A stretch of DNA of 64,000 bases from CAVVIO01 sp963748095 (GTDB taxonomy: Bacteria; Bacteroidota; Bacteroidia; Bacteroidales; UBA10428), in assembly GCA_963748095.1 (NCBI GenBank), contig CAVVIO010000012.1, positions 1 through 64,000 of the forward strand, read 5' to 3'. The position numbers and the translations under genes are program-made. Below, one piece after another: positions 48,101-57,980 of the stretch (position 1 is the first letter of the stretch; each line of letters begins with the position of its first letter). A model generated the notes under the pieces. That model saw only the letters and a list, made by a program, of their open reading frames with translations, did no database searches and had not been told where the DNA came from.

Positions 48101-49795
48101 GAAAAGAACATTGTTAGCTTCGCAAGTGGTTCACTTGGTGGAAAAGGACGTGGTCTGGCATTCATTAATACTTTAATATATAACCTCGATTTTTCAAATT
48201 ATACCCGGGAGATAAATATTCGCACTCCTATAACGGCCATTATCGGAACCGATGAATATGAAAACTTTCTGGATAAAAATCATTTGTATGATAAGATTAT
48301 AGATCCGAATGCAAGTTACCTGGAGATCCGGCAACAATTTATTCACGGTAATTTATCATCCCCATTGATTAAGAAGTTAAAGGTCTTTGTCCGACAGGTT
48401 AACAAACCAATCGCCGTGCGATCATCAAGCCTATTCGAAGATTCGTTGACACAACCCTTTGCAGGAGTATTCGATACATATATTGTCCCAAACAATAACA
48501 ACAACAAAAAAGTTACACTTGATCGCTTGATCACTGCCATTAAACTTGTATTTGCATCTGTTTTTTCCGATAATGCAAGGACCTATTTTAAGGCGATTCA
48601 CCATAAAGTAGAAGAAGAAAGAATGGCAGTAATCCTTCAGGAATTGGTAGGTAACCAGCATGATCATTATTATTATCCGGAAATCAGCGGTATAGCGCAA
48701 TCCTACAATTTTTACCCAATAGCACAGATGAAACCTGAAGAGGGATTTGCGGTAACTGCAATCGGACTTGGGACTTATGTGGTAGGTGGCAGAAAATCGT
48801 ACCGTTTTTCTCCCACGTATCCGGCAATAGAAATGTATACAACAGAAGATTTATTAAAAAGTACACAGGTAGAATTCTACGCCCTTGATCTTTCGCGTAA
48901 AAAAATTGATTATTTAAAAGAGGGCGAGCTGGCCTCTCTCTTCCTTCTGGATATAAGTGCTGCTGAGAAACACGGTACCTTGAAACATTGTGTTTCGGTT
49001 TATAACAGGAATAACGATAAAATTGAGCCCGGGCTTAATGCAAATGGACCATGTATTATTAATTTTGCCGACATTTTAAAATTTAATTATATTCCCCTGG
49101 CCGAAACCATCTCCGTATTGCTAAATACCGCAAAAGAAGCTTTTGGTGCGCCTGTAGAAATAGAATATGCTATCGATTTATCAGGATCTCAACATAATCT
49201 TCCTACTTTTTATTTATTACAAATCAAGCCGTTGGTGGGTAATCAGCTTCATGTGGATTTTGACCTTGAACATACCGATGCATCAAAAACGGTACTTTTT
49301 ACAAGTTCGAGCCTTGGAAACGGTAAAATCGATTATATAAGTGATGTAATATATGTCCATATCCCTGCCTTCGACAAGATGAAAACCTTCAAAATGGTTA
49401 AAGAAATTGAATACATTAATAAAATGATGCAAAAACAAAACAGGGAATATATTCTGATAGGACCAGGCAGATGGGGTACCAGGGATCAGTACCTGGGAAT
49501 TCCAGTCGACTGGTCACAGATATCAAATGCCAGGGTAATTGTAGAAGTAAGCCTCTCAAATTATCCGCTTGATTCTTCTCTGGGATCACACTTTTTCTAT
49601 AATTTAACTTCGATGAATATCGGATACTTTTCCGTACTGGATTCATCAAAAACGGATTATATCCGCTGGAAGATGCTGAATAATCAAAAAATAATTTACC
49701 AGACAGATTATTTTCGTCATGTCCGGTTCAAAAATCCTTTAACGGTTCTGATGAACGGGAAGCAGAAAACATCAGCAATAATCATCAATGAATAA
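45182..49795 (+). CDS. Giant sensor/ATP-grasp protein: 4 GAF-like, 2 receiver-like, PPDK-type domain
   Basis: A 1537-residue protein with four tandem GAF-like sensor modules (period exactly 128 residues: NTERVKEL at 144, NTERLKEL at 272, NKERLKEL at 400), each with LPEAWQYP, an EDK strand and EGPFLKEER. Then comes a degenerate receiver (about 574-705), a complete receiver (about 720-865: E727/D728, acceptor D798, S832, K851) and a pyruvate-phosphate-dikinase/PEP-synthase N-terminal ATP-grasp domain (about 980-1350) with SLGGKGRGLA and AVRSSSLFEDS, ending at LLQIKP. The PEP-binding barrel and phospho-His domain are missing, so it cannot be a normal PEP synthase. The receiver-plus-ATP-grasp core is known in Bacteroidota; the GAF array is the unusual part. 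Confidence 0.85.
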   Translation: MRNTRYKSPGTPIINNALEIKRLSVINEIIAVFQKSLPLKESLLKICNLLPDAFEFPEYIAIKILYSDLQVQNKNFLETPWMERHHLKIPGKNKGTLEIYYSREYIEKVDREFLLKDNRFLDKFMTIIAGEISKKELEEIFSDNTERVKELTGINRTTAILKKGTSLEESLQEICSFLPEAWQYPRHTAVRIIYEDKIFVNKKFRNTQWTQQQCFETPDGKSGLIEVFYLREFPKEDEGPFLKEERNLLDNLAALISGTASKNALQQLLIQNTERLKELRGISQTSAVLKQSRNIEESLQTICSILPEAWQYPEFTVTRIIYENEIFTSPNFKETKWVQKQEFEAPNNKTGTIEIYYLKEFPAADEGPFLKEERHLLINLANLIAGSATKDVFNKLLAENKERLKELRAINQTSRLIAQGLSIDETLQKICNILPKSWQYPQNTAVRIRYEDKEYLTRNFRETVWIQKENFITIDNKKGTIEVFYLKEFPDCYEGPFLKEERQLLINIGKLISGYLNNYKGREIYNDTLSIERTTHKSIEFRESLVKNKQPLQLFFNKQVIDKYIYFDMMKYKVKEILFVATLYDAFILENEDRFFEQFMGEIYQYSLFSLPRITGVTSAEEALELLGTTHFDLVILMVGLDSKTPIELGKKIKQKHPQLNIHLLLNQKSNIKYFEDLVPTIKWIEKLYVWNGDSQIFFAIVKSIEDHANVEDDTKIGLVRIILLIEDSAQYYSKYLPILYSIFFSQVQQSLEEVEKNELEKICRMRSRPKILHARNYEDAIYFYNKYKDFLSCVISDVEFEQDGKMNKTAGICFIKYIRSHLINLPVILQSADPHNEKIAQDLGVTFINKNSESLLNELKKFLKHNLRFGDFVFRDKEGNPIAVARSMREFETLFQQIPEESLYVHGIDNQFSLWFMARGEIQLAKTLNPIKISDFEDLEEFRYFFLNTLKKYKEEKKRGKILNFDETSILDEKNIVSFASGSLGGKGRGLAFINTLIYNLDFSNYTREINIRTPITAIIGTDEYENFLDKNHLYDKIIDPNASYLEIRQQFIHGNLSSPLIKKLKVFVRQVNKPIAVRSSSLFEDSLTQPFAGVFDTYIVPNNNNNKKVTLDRLITAIKLVFASVFSDNARTYFKAIHHKVEEERMAVILQELVGNQHDHYYYPEISGIAQSYNFYPIAQMKPEEGFAVTAIGLGTYVVGGRKSYRFSPTYPAIEMYTTEDLLKSTQVEFYALDLSRKKIDYLKEGELASLFLLDISAAEKHGTLKHCVSVYNRNNDKIEPGLNANGPCIINFADILKFNYIPLAETISVLLNTAKEAFGAPVEIEYAIDLSGSQHNLPTFYLLQIKPLVGNQLHVDFDLEHTDASKTVLFTSSSLGNGKIDYISDVIYVHIPAFDKMKTFKMVKEIEYINKMMQKQNREYILIGPGRWGTRDQYLGIPVDWSQISNARVIVEVSLSNYPLDSSLGSHFFYNLTSMNIGYFSVLDSSKTDYIRWKMLNNQKIIYQTDYFRHVRFKNPLTVLMNGKQKTSAIIINE

Positions 49796-49800
49796 CTGGA

Positions 49801-50460
49801 ATGAATCAAATATCAGTAGTTATATATGATGAACATAAGTTAGTACAGGAAGGTATCTGTTCTTTATTAGAGGATTCGCCGGATATTGAAACTAACATGT
49901 GCTCCAGTGATCCTGATTCCATTATTTATAGATTAAAAAATACCCTGGCACATATTTTATTAATAAATATTCATTTATTTTCAGACACATTACTAAATTT
50001 TATCAAGCAATTAAAAATTCAATATCCAAAGATCAGAATTCTAATACTTTCCGTTCACAATGATGAAGATATTATTATAAAGACAATAAAAGCAGGAGCA
50101 AATGGTTTTCTTTCCAATGATAACGGAAAAGCAGATTTAATTGAGGCCATCTATTCACTATATAATGGTCATGACTATTTCAGTCAATCAATTACTCAGT
50201 TGTTACTCAAACAATACATTCAAAAAATTAAAGTTAAGGGTAAAAAACCAGAAGAAAAATATCAACTTTTAAGCCAGCGGGAGATTGAAATCATAAAATT
50301 ATGGGGCGAGAGTTTTTCCAATAAAGAAATTGCGGAGAAATTATTTATAAGCATAAGGACTGTTGAATCGCATAAAAATCATATTATGCAAAAGCTTAAC
50401 ACAAAAAACAGTGTGGACGTTATAAAATTTGCCATTAAAAACAATATAATAGAGATTTAA
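49801..50460 (+). CDS. LuxR-type response regulator with degenerate receiver
   Basis: A 219-residue NarL/LuxR-type protein, starting five bases after the giant gene's stop, so co-transcribed and probably coupled. The receiver lost its acceptor: Asn56 stands where LLxD is expected (ILLINIHLF), and Asn106 replaces the usual Lys (GFLSND). The acidic pocket is reduced to DE (residues 10-11), while Ser84 is kept. The C-terminal GerE/LuxR helix-turn-helix (LLSQREIEIIKLWGESFSNK, RTVESHKNHIMQKL) looks normal. It probably binds DNA without phosphorylation. Confidence 0.88.
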   Translation: MNQISVVIYDEHKLVQEGICSLLEDSPDIETNMCSSDPDSIIYRLKNTLAHILLINIHLFSDTLLNFIKQLKIQYPKIRILILSVHNDEDIIIKTIKAGANGFLSNDNGKADLIEAIYSLYNGHDYFSQSITQLLLKQYIQKIKVKGKKPEEKYQLLSQREIEIIKLWGESFSNKEIAEKLFISIRTVESHKNHIMQKLNTKNSVDVIKFAIKNNIIEI

Positions 50461-50642
50461 AGAGCCTAATACACAAAGCATTTTTAAGAAGATTGCGGAA
50501 ATATATCAGTGAAACACGTAATATGAGGGGGGTGGAGTATCAGCTTTCGATTAGTTTATTATTTTAGTTTCAAAATCATGAAACGGCGCACTGAATGCCT
50601 TTCTCATAGTAGTTTGAATAAAAATTAAAGATTAAAAATCTC

Positions 50643-51995
50643 ATGGCAAATATTCTGGATGTAAAAGTCAATGATTTTATGGCAAAAATAATAGCCAAAA
50701 ATCCCGGAGAATCCGAATTTCATCAGGCAGTAAAAGAAGTAACTGAATCATTAATGCCTTTTATCGAAGAAAATCCGAAATATAAATATGCAAAGATACT
50801 TGAACGAATGGCTGAACCGGAGCGTGTAATAATGTTCAGGGTGCCCTGGCTGGATGATAAAGGTCAAATTCAGATAAACAGAGGATTTCGTGTTGAAATG
50901 AGTAGTGCGATTGGTCCCTATAAAGGAGGATTACGTTTTCACCATATGGTCAATCTGGGTACATTGAAATTTCTTGCTTTTGAACAGGTTTTTAAAAACA
51001 GTCTGACAACCTTGCCAATGGGAGGCGGAAAAGGCGGGTCGGATTTTGATCCCAAAGGAAAATCGGACAATGAGGTGATGCGCTTTTGCCAGAGTTTTAT
51101 GACAGAATTATACCGTCATATTGGTCCGGATACAGATGTTCCGGCAGGAGATATTGGAGTTGGTGGTCGTGAAATAGGTTTTTTATTTGGTCAGTATAAA
51201 CGACTTAAAAATGAATTTACCGGAGTACTTACGGGTAAAGGAATTGAATGGGGTGGCAGTCTAATTCGTCCGGAAGCCACCGGATATGGAACTGTATATT
51301 TTGCACAGGAAATGTTAAAAACAAGAAATTCTGATATGCAGGATAAGATCGTAACCATCTCCGGTTCAGGAAATGTAGCACAATTTGCAACAAAAAAGGC
51401 AATTCAGTTTGGTGCCAAAGTTGTTACCCTTTCCGATTCGAATGGTTTTATTTACGATCCTGATGGAATAGATGAAAGTAAACTAGCTTATATAATGGAA
51501 TTGAAAAATATCCGACGTGGGAGAATAAGTGAATATGCAGATAAATTTAATGCTAAATACTATAACGAAGACCGTCCCTGGAATATAAAATGCGATATTG
51601 CATTACCCTGTGCCATTCAAAATGAAATCGACGAAAAAGATGCAACCACATTAGTAAAAAATGGTTGTAAAGTTGTAGCCGAGGGCGCCAATATGCCTTC
51701 TACACCTGAGGCGGTTGAAATATTCCTGAATTCCGAAATATTATACGGACCGGGAAAAGCCGCAAATGCCGGTGGTGTTGCCGTATCAGGACTGGAAATG
51801 ACACAAAATTCCATGCGCCTTCCCTGGAGTATTGAAGAAGTAGATAATCGTTTACACCAGATCATGATTAATATCCATGAAACATGTGTGAAATATGGAA
51901 AAGATAAACAGGGTTTTGTAAATTATGTAAACGGAGCAAATATTGGTGGATTTATCAAAGTAGCGGATTCTATGTTGGCTCAGGGATTAGTATAA
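50643..51995 (+). CDS. gdhA: NADP-type glutamate dehydrogenase, copy 2
   Basis: A 450-residue glutamate dehydrogenase paralogous to the gene at 7668. It keeps LPMGGGKGGSDFDP, DVPAGDIGVGGREIG, SGSGNVAQFATKKA and AANAGGVAVSGLEMTQNSM. The N-terminus (MANILDVKVNDFMAKI) is longer by a few residues than copy 1. It lies 182 bases after the LuxR-type gene, too far for certain co-transcription but in the same direction. Two such enzymes may differ in cofactor, induction or direction; the sequence alone does not say which. Confidence 0.95.
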   Translation: MANILDVKVNDFMAKIIAKNPGESEFHQAVKEVTESLMPFIEENPKYKYAKILERMAEPERVIMFRVPWLDDKGQIQINRGFRVEMSSAIGPYKGGLRFHHMVNLGTLKFLAFEQVFKNSLTTLPMGGGKGGSDFDPKGKSDNEVMRFCQSFMTELYRHIGPDTDVPAGDIGVGGREIGFLFGQYKRLKNEFTGVLTGKGIEWGGSLIRPEATGYGTVYFAQEMLKTRNSDMQDKIVTISGSGNVAQFATKKAIQFGAKVVTLSDSNGFIYDPDGIDESKLAYIMELKNIRRGRISEYADKFNAKYYNEDRPWNIKCDIALPCAIQNEIDEKDATTLVKNGCKVVAEGANMPSTPEAVEIFLNSEILYGPGKAANAGGVAVSGLEMTQNSMRLPWSIEEVDNRLHQIMINIHETCVKYGKDKQGFVNYVNGANIGGFIKVADSMLAQGLV

Positions 51996-51999
51996 TAAA

Positions 52000-52342
52000 A
52001 TAAAAATCAATCTGATGAATTTACCAGATATTCATCCGGTTGATTGAAAAATTGATAAAATATTTGTTTCTGAGAGCATGACCTGACGGACAGGTACGAC
52101 AGATAAATGTCTTAACCTGCTCTTATCCGGTACATGCTAAACGGACAAATGAAGGAGATTTGGGGGAGTGAATATAATCATGAAAAGCAACTCCCCCGTC
52201 TCTTCCTGAAGTTTATTCTGATTATTAATCTTATACTGCATAAAAACCCGGTAAATGTGAAAATGTTCAAAGTTTTTTTGAATTCGCATTTAATCGAATA
52301 AAACTATACCCGTTTTTTTTTTATAATGAGGAATTAAGTAAA
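52000..52342. other. Intergenic region between gdhA copy 2 and the PKD gene
   Basis: About 340 bases between convergent genes. It contains a small hairpin ACCTGACGGACAGGT (52081-52095) and a larger inverted repeat GGGGGAGT (52162-52169) / ACTCCCCC (52190-52197) with a 20-base loop. Either may end transcription, but no strong U-tract is attached. No gene is seen. Confidence 0.5.
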
Positions 52343-55300
52343 TTATTTCAGCAAATTAATCGTTCCTTTCTTTTCCACAATATTTCCATCCCACATTTCA
52401 GCCTTCAGAATATAAACGTATGAATCGATGTTCTGGGTTTTCCCGTTATACGTTCCGTCCCATCCCTGACGCAGGTCATCGGTAAAGAATATACGGTTAC
52501 CCCAGCGGTTATATACACTGAATTCAATTAATTTTTTAATCCCCCACCCTTTCACATAAATTACATCGTTAATATTATCACCGTTTGGAGTAAAGGATGA
52601 TGGTAATTCCAGTGAATATGCTTCCGTAACATCAATGTTCAGGTTGTACGTTTCATTAAAACAATTGTGCTTATCGGAAACTTCAAGCGAGTAATAAGTT
52701 GAATGCAAAGGTTGGGCCACCGGGGAGGCGCAATTACTGCAGCTTAACTGATAATCGGGTGACCAGTTGTAAATAAATTCACCACTTGAATCAGCCAGAA
52801 TTTTCACAACTTCACCGATAATGATCGTAGTATCCGAAGGTGAAATACTCAAATCAGGGGGCTGCTGAACAGCAATATTTACCACACCGGTATTCCTGCA
52901 TGCATTAGTTGTATCTATAATAACTGCCGTATAAGTTATGTTACTTTCAGGCGAAGCATCCGGAGAAGATATTGACGGATTACTCAATCCCTGAGCCGGT
53001 GACCAATATATCAGATCTCCCCCGGTGGCTGAAATAACAATGGATGTTCCTTTACAAATAGTGGTATCATTACTTAACAACAATGGCGGTAAAGGATTTA
53101 TTGTTAAAGTTTTTTGCAGGGTATCACTACAACCAAAGTCATTGGCAACCTGTAGAGAAACAGTATAATTACCAGTTGAGAATTGTTCTACCGGATCGGT
53201 TACCGTACTTGATATTCCATTGCCAAAATCCCAGTTATTCACATCATTTCCGGTTGAATAATTCATGAAATGAATATCATACTGATCACACATTGCTGAA
53301 TCTGAATAGTTAAAAGCAGCCATTACATTATAAATTAGTAATGTATCCGTCACTGGCGGTGGTGAGCATTTTCCCGAGTCGCCATAAAGCAACAATTTTG
53401 GATAGATATCTCCCATTTCGGCATATACATACTTAATCGGATCACCCTTAAGAAATATACCATTGCCCATATCCCATTCAAAATCATAAACGTTGTTAGT
53501 GTCTTTTACACTGAAAGTAATGGAATCACCACGGCAGGCTTCTTTCGGGAAAATATCAAAACTACCGGTAGGTCCCGACAGGGAAATAGCACGTTTAAAT
53601 GAATCTTTGCAACCGAAAGAAGTTTGTATTACCAGTTGCGATTGATAATCTCCCGGGTACGGATAGTTGAACTTGGGAGTTTCCGAAAAAGGACCCGTAT
53701 TATTATTGTATCCGAATTCCCAGTAACTCAATGAATCAACTACCGGATCAGAAGGTGTATAAGTAAAGCTTATTTGTTTCGGATAACAATTCCAGACAGA
53801 ATCGGATACCAAATAGGAAGCATCCGCTTTCTGTAGTTGAATATAATCTACCGGACTGGTATATGTATCAGGACATCCGTTTTCATAAACTGTTAGAGAT
53901 ACCGGATAATTTCCTTTTGTGGTAAATGCATGAGTTAGTGGGTTATCAGTGCTTCTGCTGATTGTTCCGTCTCCAAAGTTCCAGATCACACTGTCACCGG
54001 CAAGATAGGCATAGTTAAACTGGATATTATCACCTACACAGGCTTCGGTTTTGTCGGCAACGAATTGTGCATCAGGATTTGCCGTGGATACGGTTTTCGA
54101 AAAAGTTCCTATGCATCCCATTGTATCAGTAACGGTCAGTGTTACAGGGAATGTTCCAGGTGTGTCGAACAGGTGGTTGATTGTATTGATTTTTGCTAAA
54201 TAGCTGGTATCACTCCCGGTACTGAAATTCCAGCTCCAGCTCTCAATCGGGTTGACATCAGCTTTCGAGGTATCCATAAAGTTAACATCAAAGGGCGAAC
54301 AACCTAACAGTTTATCTGCTGTAAAACCGGCGAACGGCTGAAATATCCTGACCGTCTGATAAGCCGTATCAATGCATTCGTTATCGTACATGGTAATGAG
54401 TTTGCCCGTAAAATAGCCCCTTGACGGAAAATTAACAGATACCTGATCATCATTGGTGCGTATTTTTGCTATAGTATCAAAATCCCAGAAATATTTCTCA
54501 AAACAATAATCCAGTTTGGAATATGAACTGTCACTATGAAATATTACAGGAGTATTAGCACAGGCTATTGTATCGGAATAAATCGAAGCATGCGGTTGTC
54601 TTACTTTCAGTTCCATATCTGATATATCTGAACATCCGCCATTATTGGTAGTCAGTTTTACTACGTAATTACTGTCTTTCGCATAGGTATGTGTAGGATT
54701 CATTGTAAATTATCCGTTTGTCCGTCTCCGAAATCCCATTCGAAACCTGTGGCAGCTGTCGACAGATTGGTAAAATTGTAAACATACGGGTCATCACAGG
54801 AAAAATTATAGGTGAAAGCAGAACTTGGTCCGTTGGCATATAGTATAGCTGGTTTGGTTGTATCCGACAGGCAGCCATTGTAATCTACAATCAGTGTTAC
54901 ATCGTTATTCCCAGGGTTGGCATCAACATTCCAATATGGATCAGGATTATCAGGCGACAGAAGGAATACTGCTTCCATTTACAAAATAATGCCACTTTTG
55001 TATCAGTTCCGATTCAGGTGTATTATCATGAAACTGAAGTTGCTCGTTCGGACATACATTTGTCGAACTCAATGTAAAATCAGGTTTGAGTTTTTTTCCT
55101 ACCCTTATTTTAATAATAAATGACGTGTCCGTACATCCCAGTGAGTTGGTTATGACAAGTCTACTATCATAAATAGCATCAGATGCATATGTATGAGATG
55201 TCATATTATTTGTAGTATTCAATGTATTACCGTCATCAAATATCCATTCCCGGTTGGTAATATTTTCATCCGAAAGACTTACATCTTTAAAATTCACGGT

Positions 55301-56704
55301 TAATGACTTGCAGCCCATTGTCGTGTCGACAGTGAATAAAGCTGTTGGTTTTTTTATCCGAAGGGATTTACTGCTGGAACTAATGCATCCATTTGCACTG
55401 GTAACTTCAAGTGTAGTAACAAAATATTCGTCTCCATTTATAACATACTGATCGGAATCAGAGGGTAATGTATATGTGTGTACAACATTTTGAGAAGCAG
55501 AAGTAGTTCCATCCTGAAAAGTCCATTTCCAGGAAGAAGCATTGGTTGATTTATCTGTAAATGTAACATCCACCGGAGTTGCACAGGAATAAGTTTTATC
55601 CATTGTAAAATCTGCTTTCACATCTTCCACAGAAAAATTCCAGGAAATAGTATCGGCACAATCGGTTCCGGGGGCTGCAATAAGCAGTACCTTATAATCA
55701 CCGCTTTGCCCGTATGGCCTTACTCCGCTTTGGTTATAGGATACTCCGCCTCCGGTACCAATGAATACCCATTGTACTGAACCGGTACCGGTAGAAGTGC
55801 TGTTAAAATTAACACTACCGGGACAAATAACATCGTTGTTTTGAATTGCATCCCCACCCTGGGTTAATGTCCCTTGCGCCACAACATGGTTAACACTAAT
55901 AGTGGAAGAGGTACTTGCTGAACATCCGTAATCACTGGTAACCTGAAGATGAACGTTATAATTATTAAACTGATCATATATATGTGAGGGACTTGCTGAT
56001 TCGGATGAATCACCATCAGCAAAGACCCACAGATAGGTAAGCGTTCCCGGACCTGTAGAAGTATTGGTAAACTGTACAGTGGCAGGAATATTGCAGGCTG
56101 TGGCAGGATTAGCTGTAAAGCCGGCAACAGGTTGGTTCGCCACATCGATATTCTTTGAAGCATTGGACTGGCATCCGTTATCATCGGTTACCTGCAGAAA
56201 AACCTCGTAAGTACCGGTATTATTATATATATAGGTAGGATCCGGCAAATTGCTGGTAACACCATTTCTAAAATCCCAGTTCCAGGCTGTGATAGGTGCA
56301 TCCCCTACCTGAGAATTATCCATGAAATTTGCCGTATAAGGAACACATCCCTTGACGCCAATAGAGAAATCAGCCGTTGGGGCTTTATATACTGTTACTG
56401 TTTTTGAAATCGTGGCCGAATCATTGTGAATAATATCTTTAACCACCAGGGTAACTGTGTAATCCTTGGCTAACGAATAAGAAGCTGAAGGATTTGTAAG
56501 ACTGGAATGGTTGCCATTTCCAAAATCCCAGGAATAGACAATACTATCACCTGCTGTGCTTAGATTTGTAAAGTTAACTTTTAATACCGGAGTACATCCT
56601 GCCTGCTTATCCATCGAAAAATTGGCAGTTACCTGAGAAAATGTATATAATTCTGAAAAAAATAAAAAAAATATCAACCGGATGGAAGTTGTCAGTATTT
56701 TCAC
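52343..56704 (-). CDS. Giant PKD-repeat protein with T9SS type B sorting domain (two frameshifts)
   Basis: A secreted adhesin-like protein of about 1450 residues in three frames: 56704-54950, 54978-54700 and 54703-52343. It starts with a signal peptide and carries many PKD domains (repeated text such as WDFGDG, YSWDFGNG, NPTHTY, YPVSLTV). The C-terminus (SSFTPNGDNINDVIYVKG, VYNRWGNRIFF, GWDGTYNGK, YVYILKAEMWDG) is the gliding-motility-associated type B signal for export by the type IX secretion system. Joining needs removal of one base near 54958 and gain of one near 54708. It is divergent from PorP/SprF and the OmpA gene, a common T9SS cargo arrangement. Confidence 0.88.
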
Positions 56705-56930
56705 GGGAAAAAGTTTAGTTTAGTAACATACTTCTGGTGCATAATACTTTATTTTGCCCATCAGTAATGGTTTTATAAAGCAGATTAATTATATCTTTTT
56801 TTGTTAAAAATATCATTTTAAAAGTAATATAAAAAGAAAAAAATCTATCTTGGCATAATATTATTAAAAATATTGTTTCTTAATATTAATAATAATAATT
56901 ATTTTTCCTGATATTTTTAGCAATTTATAT

Positions 56931-57980
56931 ATGATTGTCTCCAAAAAGAAGGGTTTTTATACGGTTATACGTACGATTCTTTTTACCCTGATTCTCCCGG
57001 GTTGCTTTATCGCTTCTTCGCCATTACATGCCCAGGATATACATTTCAGCATGTTTAATGCGAGCCCGTTACTTCTAAATCCTGCCAATACAGGAAATTT
57101 CGACGGAGACTGGCGAATTGCAGGTAATTACCGAAACCAGTGGCTGGCCATTAGCAAAACTTTCAGGACTGCTGCAGTAAGCTTTGATAAACAAATATAT
57201 TTTTTAAATCAGAAATTCAGCGGAGGAGTATACCTTGTAAATGATGAATCGGGATCGCGCGGGCTGATTTTTAACAAAGCTTATGCATCGTTGGGGTATA
57301 ACCGCGTTATAAACAATAATTATCTGAATTTCGGTCTACAGTTAGGATATGTTTACCAGGCATTCGACCGGAATATGACCACACCATCGCAATGGAATAA
57401 TACTACCGGCGGTTTCGATCCGACATTACCAACTCTGGAACCGAATGAAGGGGAAAACCGTTCGTATCTTGACGTGAATGCAGGTTTGTTATGGAAAAAA
57501 AATATCAACATTTTCGTTCCTGAAGTGGGACTGGCATTTTTTCATCTGAATTCTCCGAATTGGTCGTTTTATGGATATGACGAACACCAGCCTATACGTT
57601 TTACATTACATACAAAAGTAAAAACCAAATTAAACGATGAAATATATTTGTTACCAACCCTGTTATATATGCGACAGAAAGGAGCTACTGAAACGATAGT
57701 TGGTTCCGGTGTAGGCATGAATCTGTTTGGTAACAGATCGAGTGTAAAAGAAATTACCGGCGGATTATATCTTCGTAACGGTTTTTTCAACAGCCCCGAT
57801 GCCATTTCTTTAGTAGGTGGTGCTACCATCCGAAGAATTGAAGTAGCCCTGAGTTATGATATTAATATCTCTGGATTATCGCAGGTAACCGGCTACCGGG
57901 GAGCTTTTGAAATATCATTCATATATAAAAGTATCAGTACAGTGTTGAACAGTTATTCCATTCCGTGTGAAAGGCTTTAG
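56931..57980 (+). CDS. PorP/SprF family type IX secretion outer-membrane protein
   Basis: A 349-residue beta-barrel-type protein. A signal peptide ends near SPLHAQD and is followed by the family signature IHFSMFNASPLLLNPANTG, then GNYRNQW and SFDKQIYF. PorP/SprF proteins work with the T9SS and assist export or anchoring of partner proteins such as SprB. The gene overlaps the next one by 14 bases, so the two are coupled. The PKD/type B cargo on the opposite strand is the likely client. Confidence 0.9.
   Translation: MIVSKKKGFYTVIRTILFTLILPGCFIASSPLHAQDIHFSMFNASPLLLNPANTGNFDGDWRIAGNYRNQWLAISKTFRTAAVSFDKQIYFLNQKFSGGVYLVNDESGSRGLIFNKAYASLGYNRVINNNYLNFGLQLGYVYQAFDRNMTTPSQWNNTTGGFDPTLPTLEPNEGENRSYLDVNAGLLWKKNINIFVPEVGLAFFHLNSPNWSFYGYDEHQPIRFTLHTKVKTKLNDEIYLLPTLLYMRQKGATETIVGSGVGMNLFGNRSSVKEITGGLYLRNGFFNSPDAISLVGGATIRRIEVALSYDINISGLSQVTGYRGAFEISFIYKSISTVLNSYSIPCERL

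Noticed and set aside
52162..52197. Strong terminator of gdhA copy 2
   Set aside because: The arms pair well but the loop is 20 bases long and no U-tract follows, so it is listed only as a possible hairpin.
54700..54978. A separate 92-residue PKD gene between two larger PKD genes
   Set aside because: Its text begins in the middle of a domain and continues the flanking frames after single-base shifts; the three parts make one T9SS cargo.
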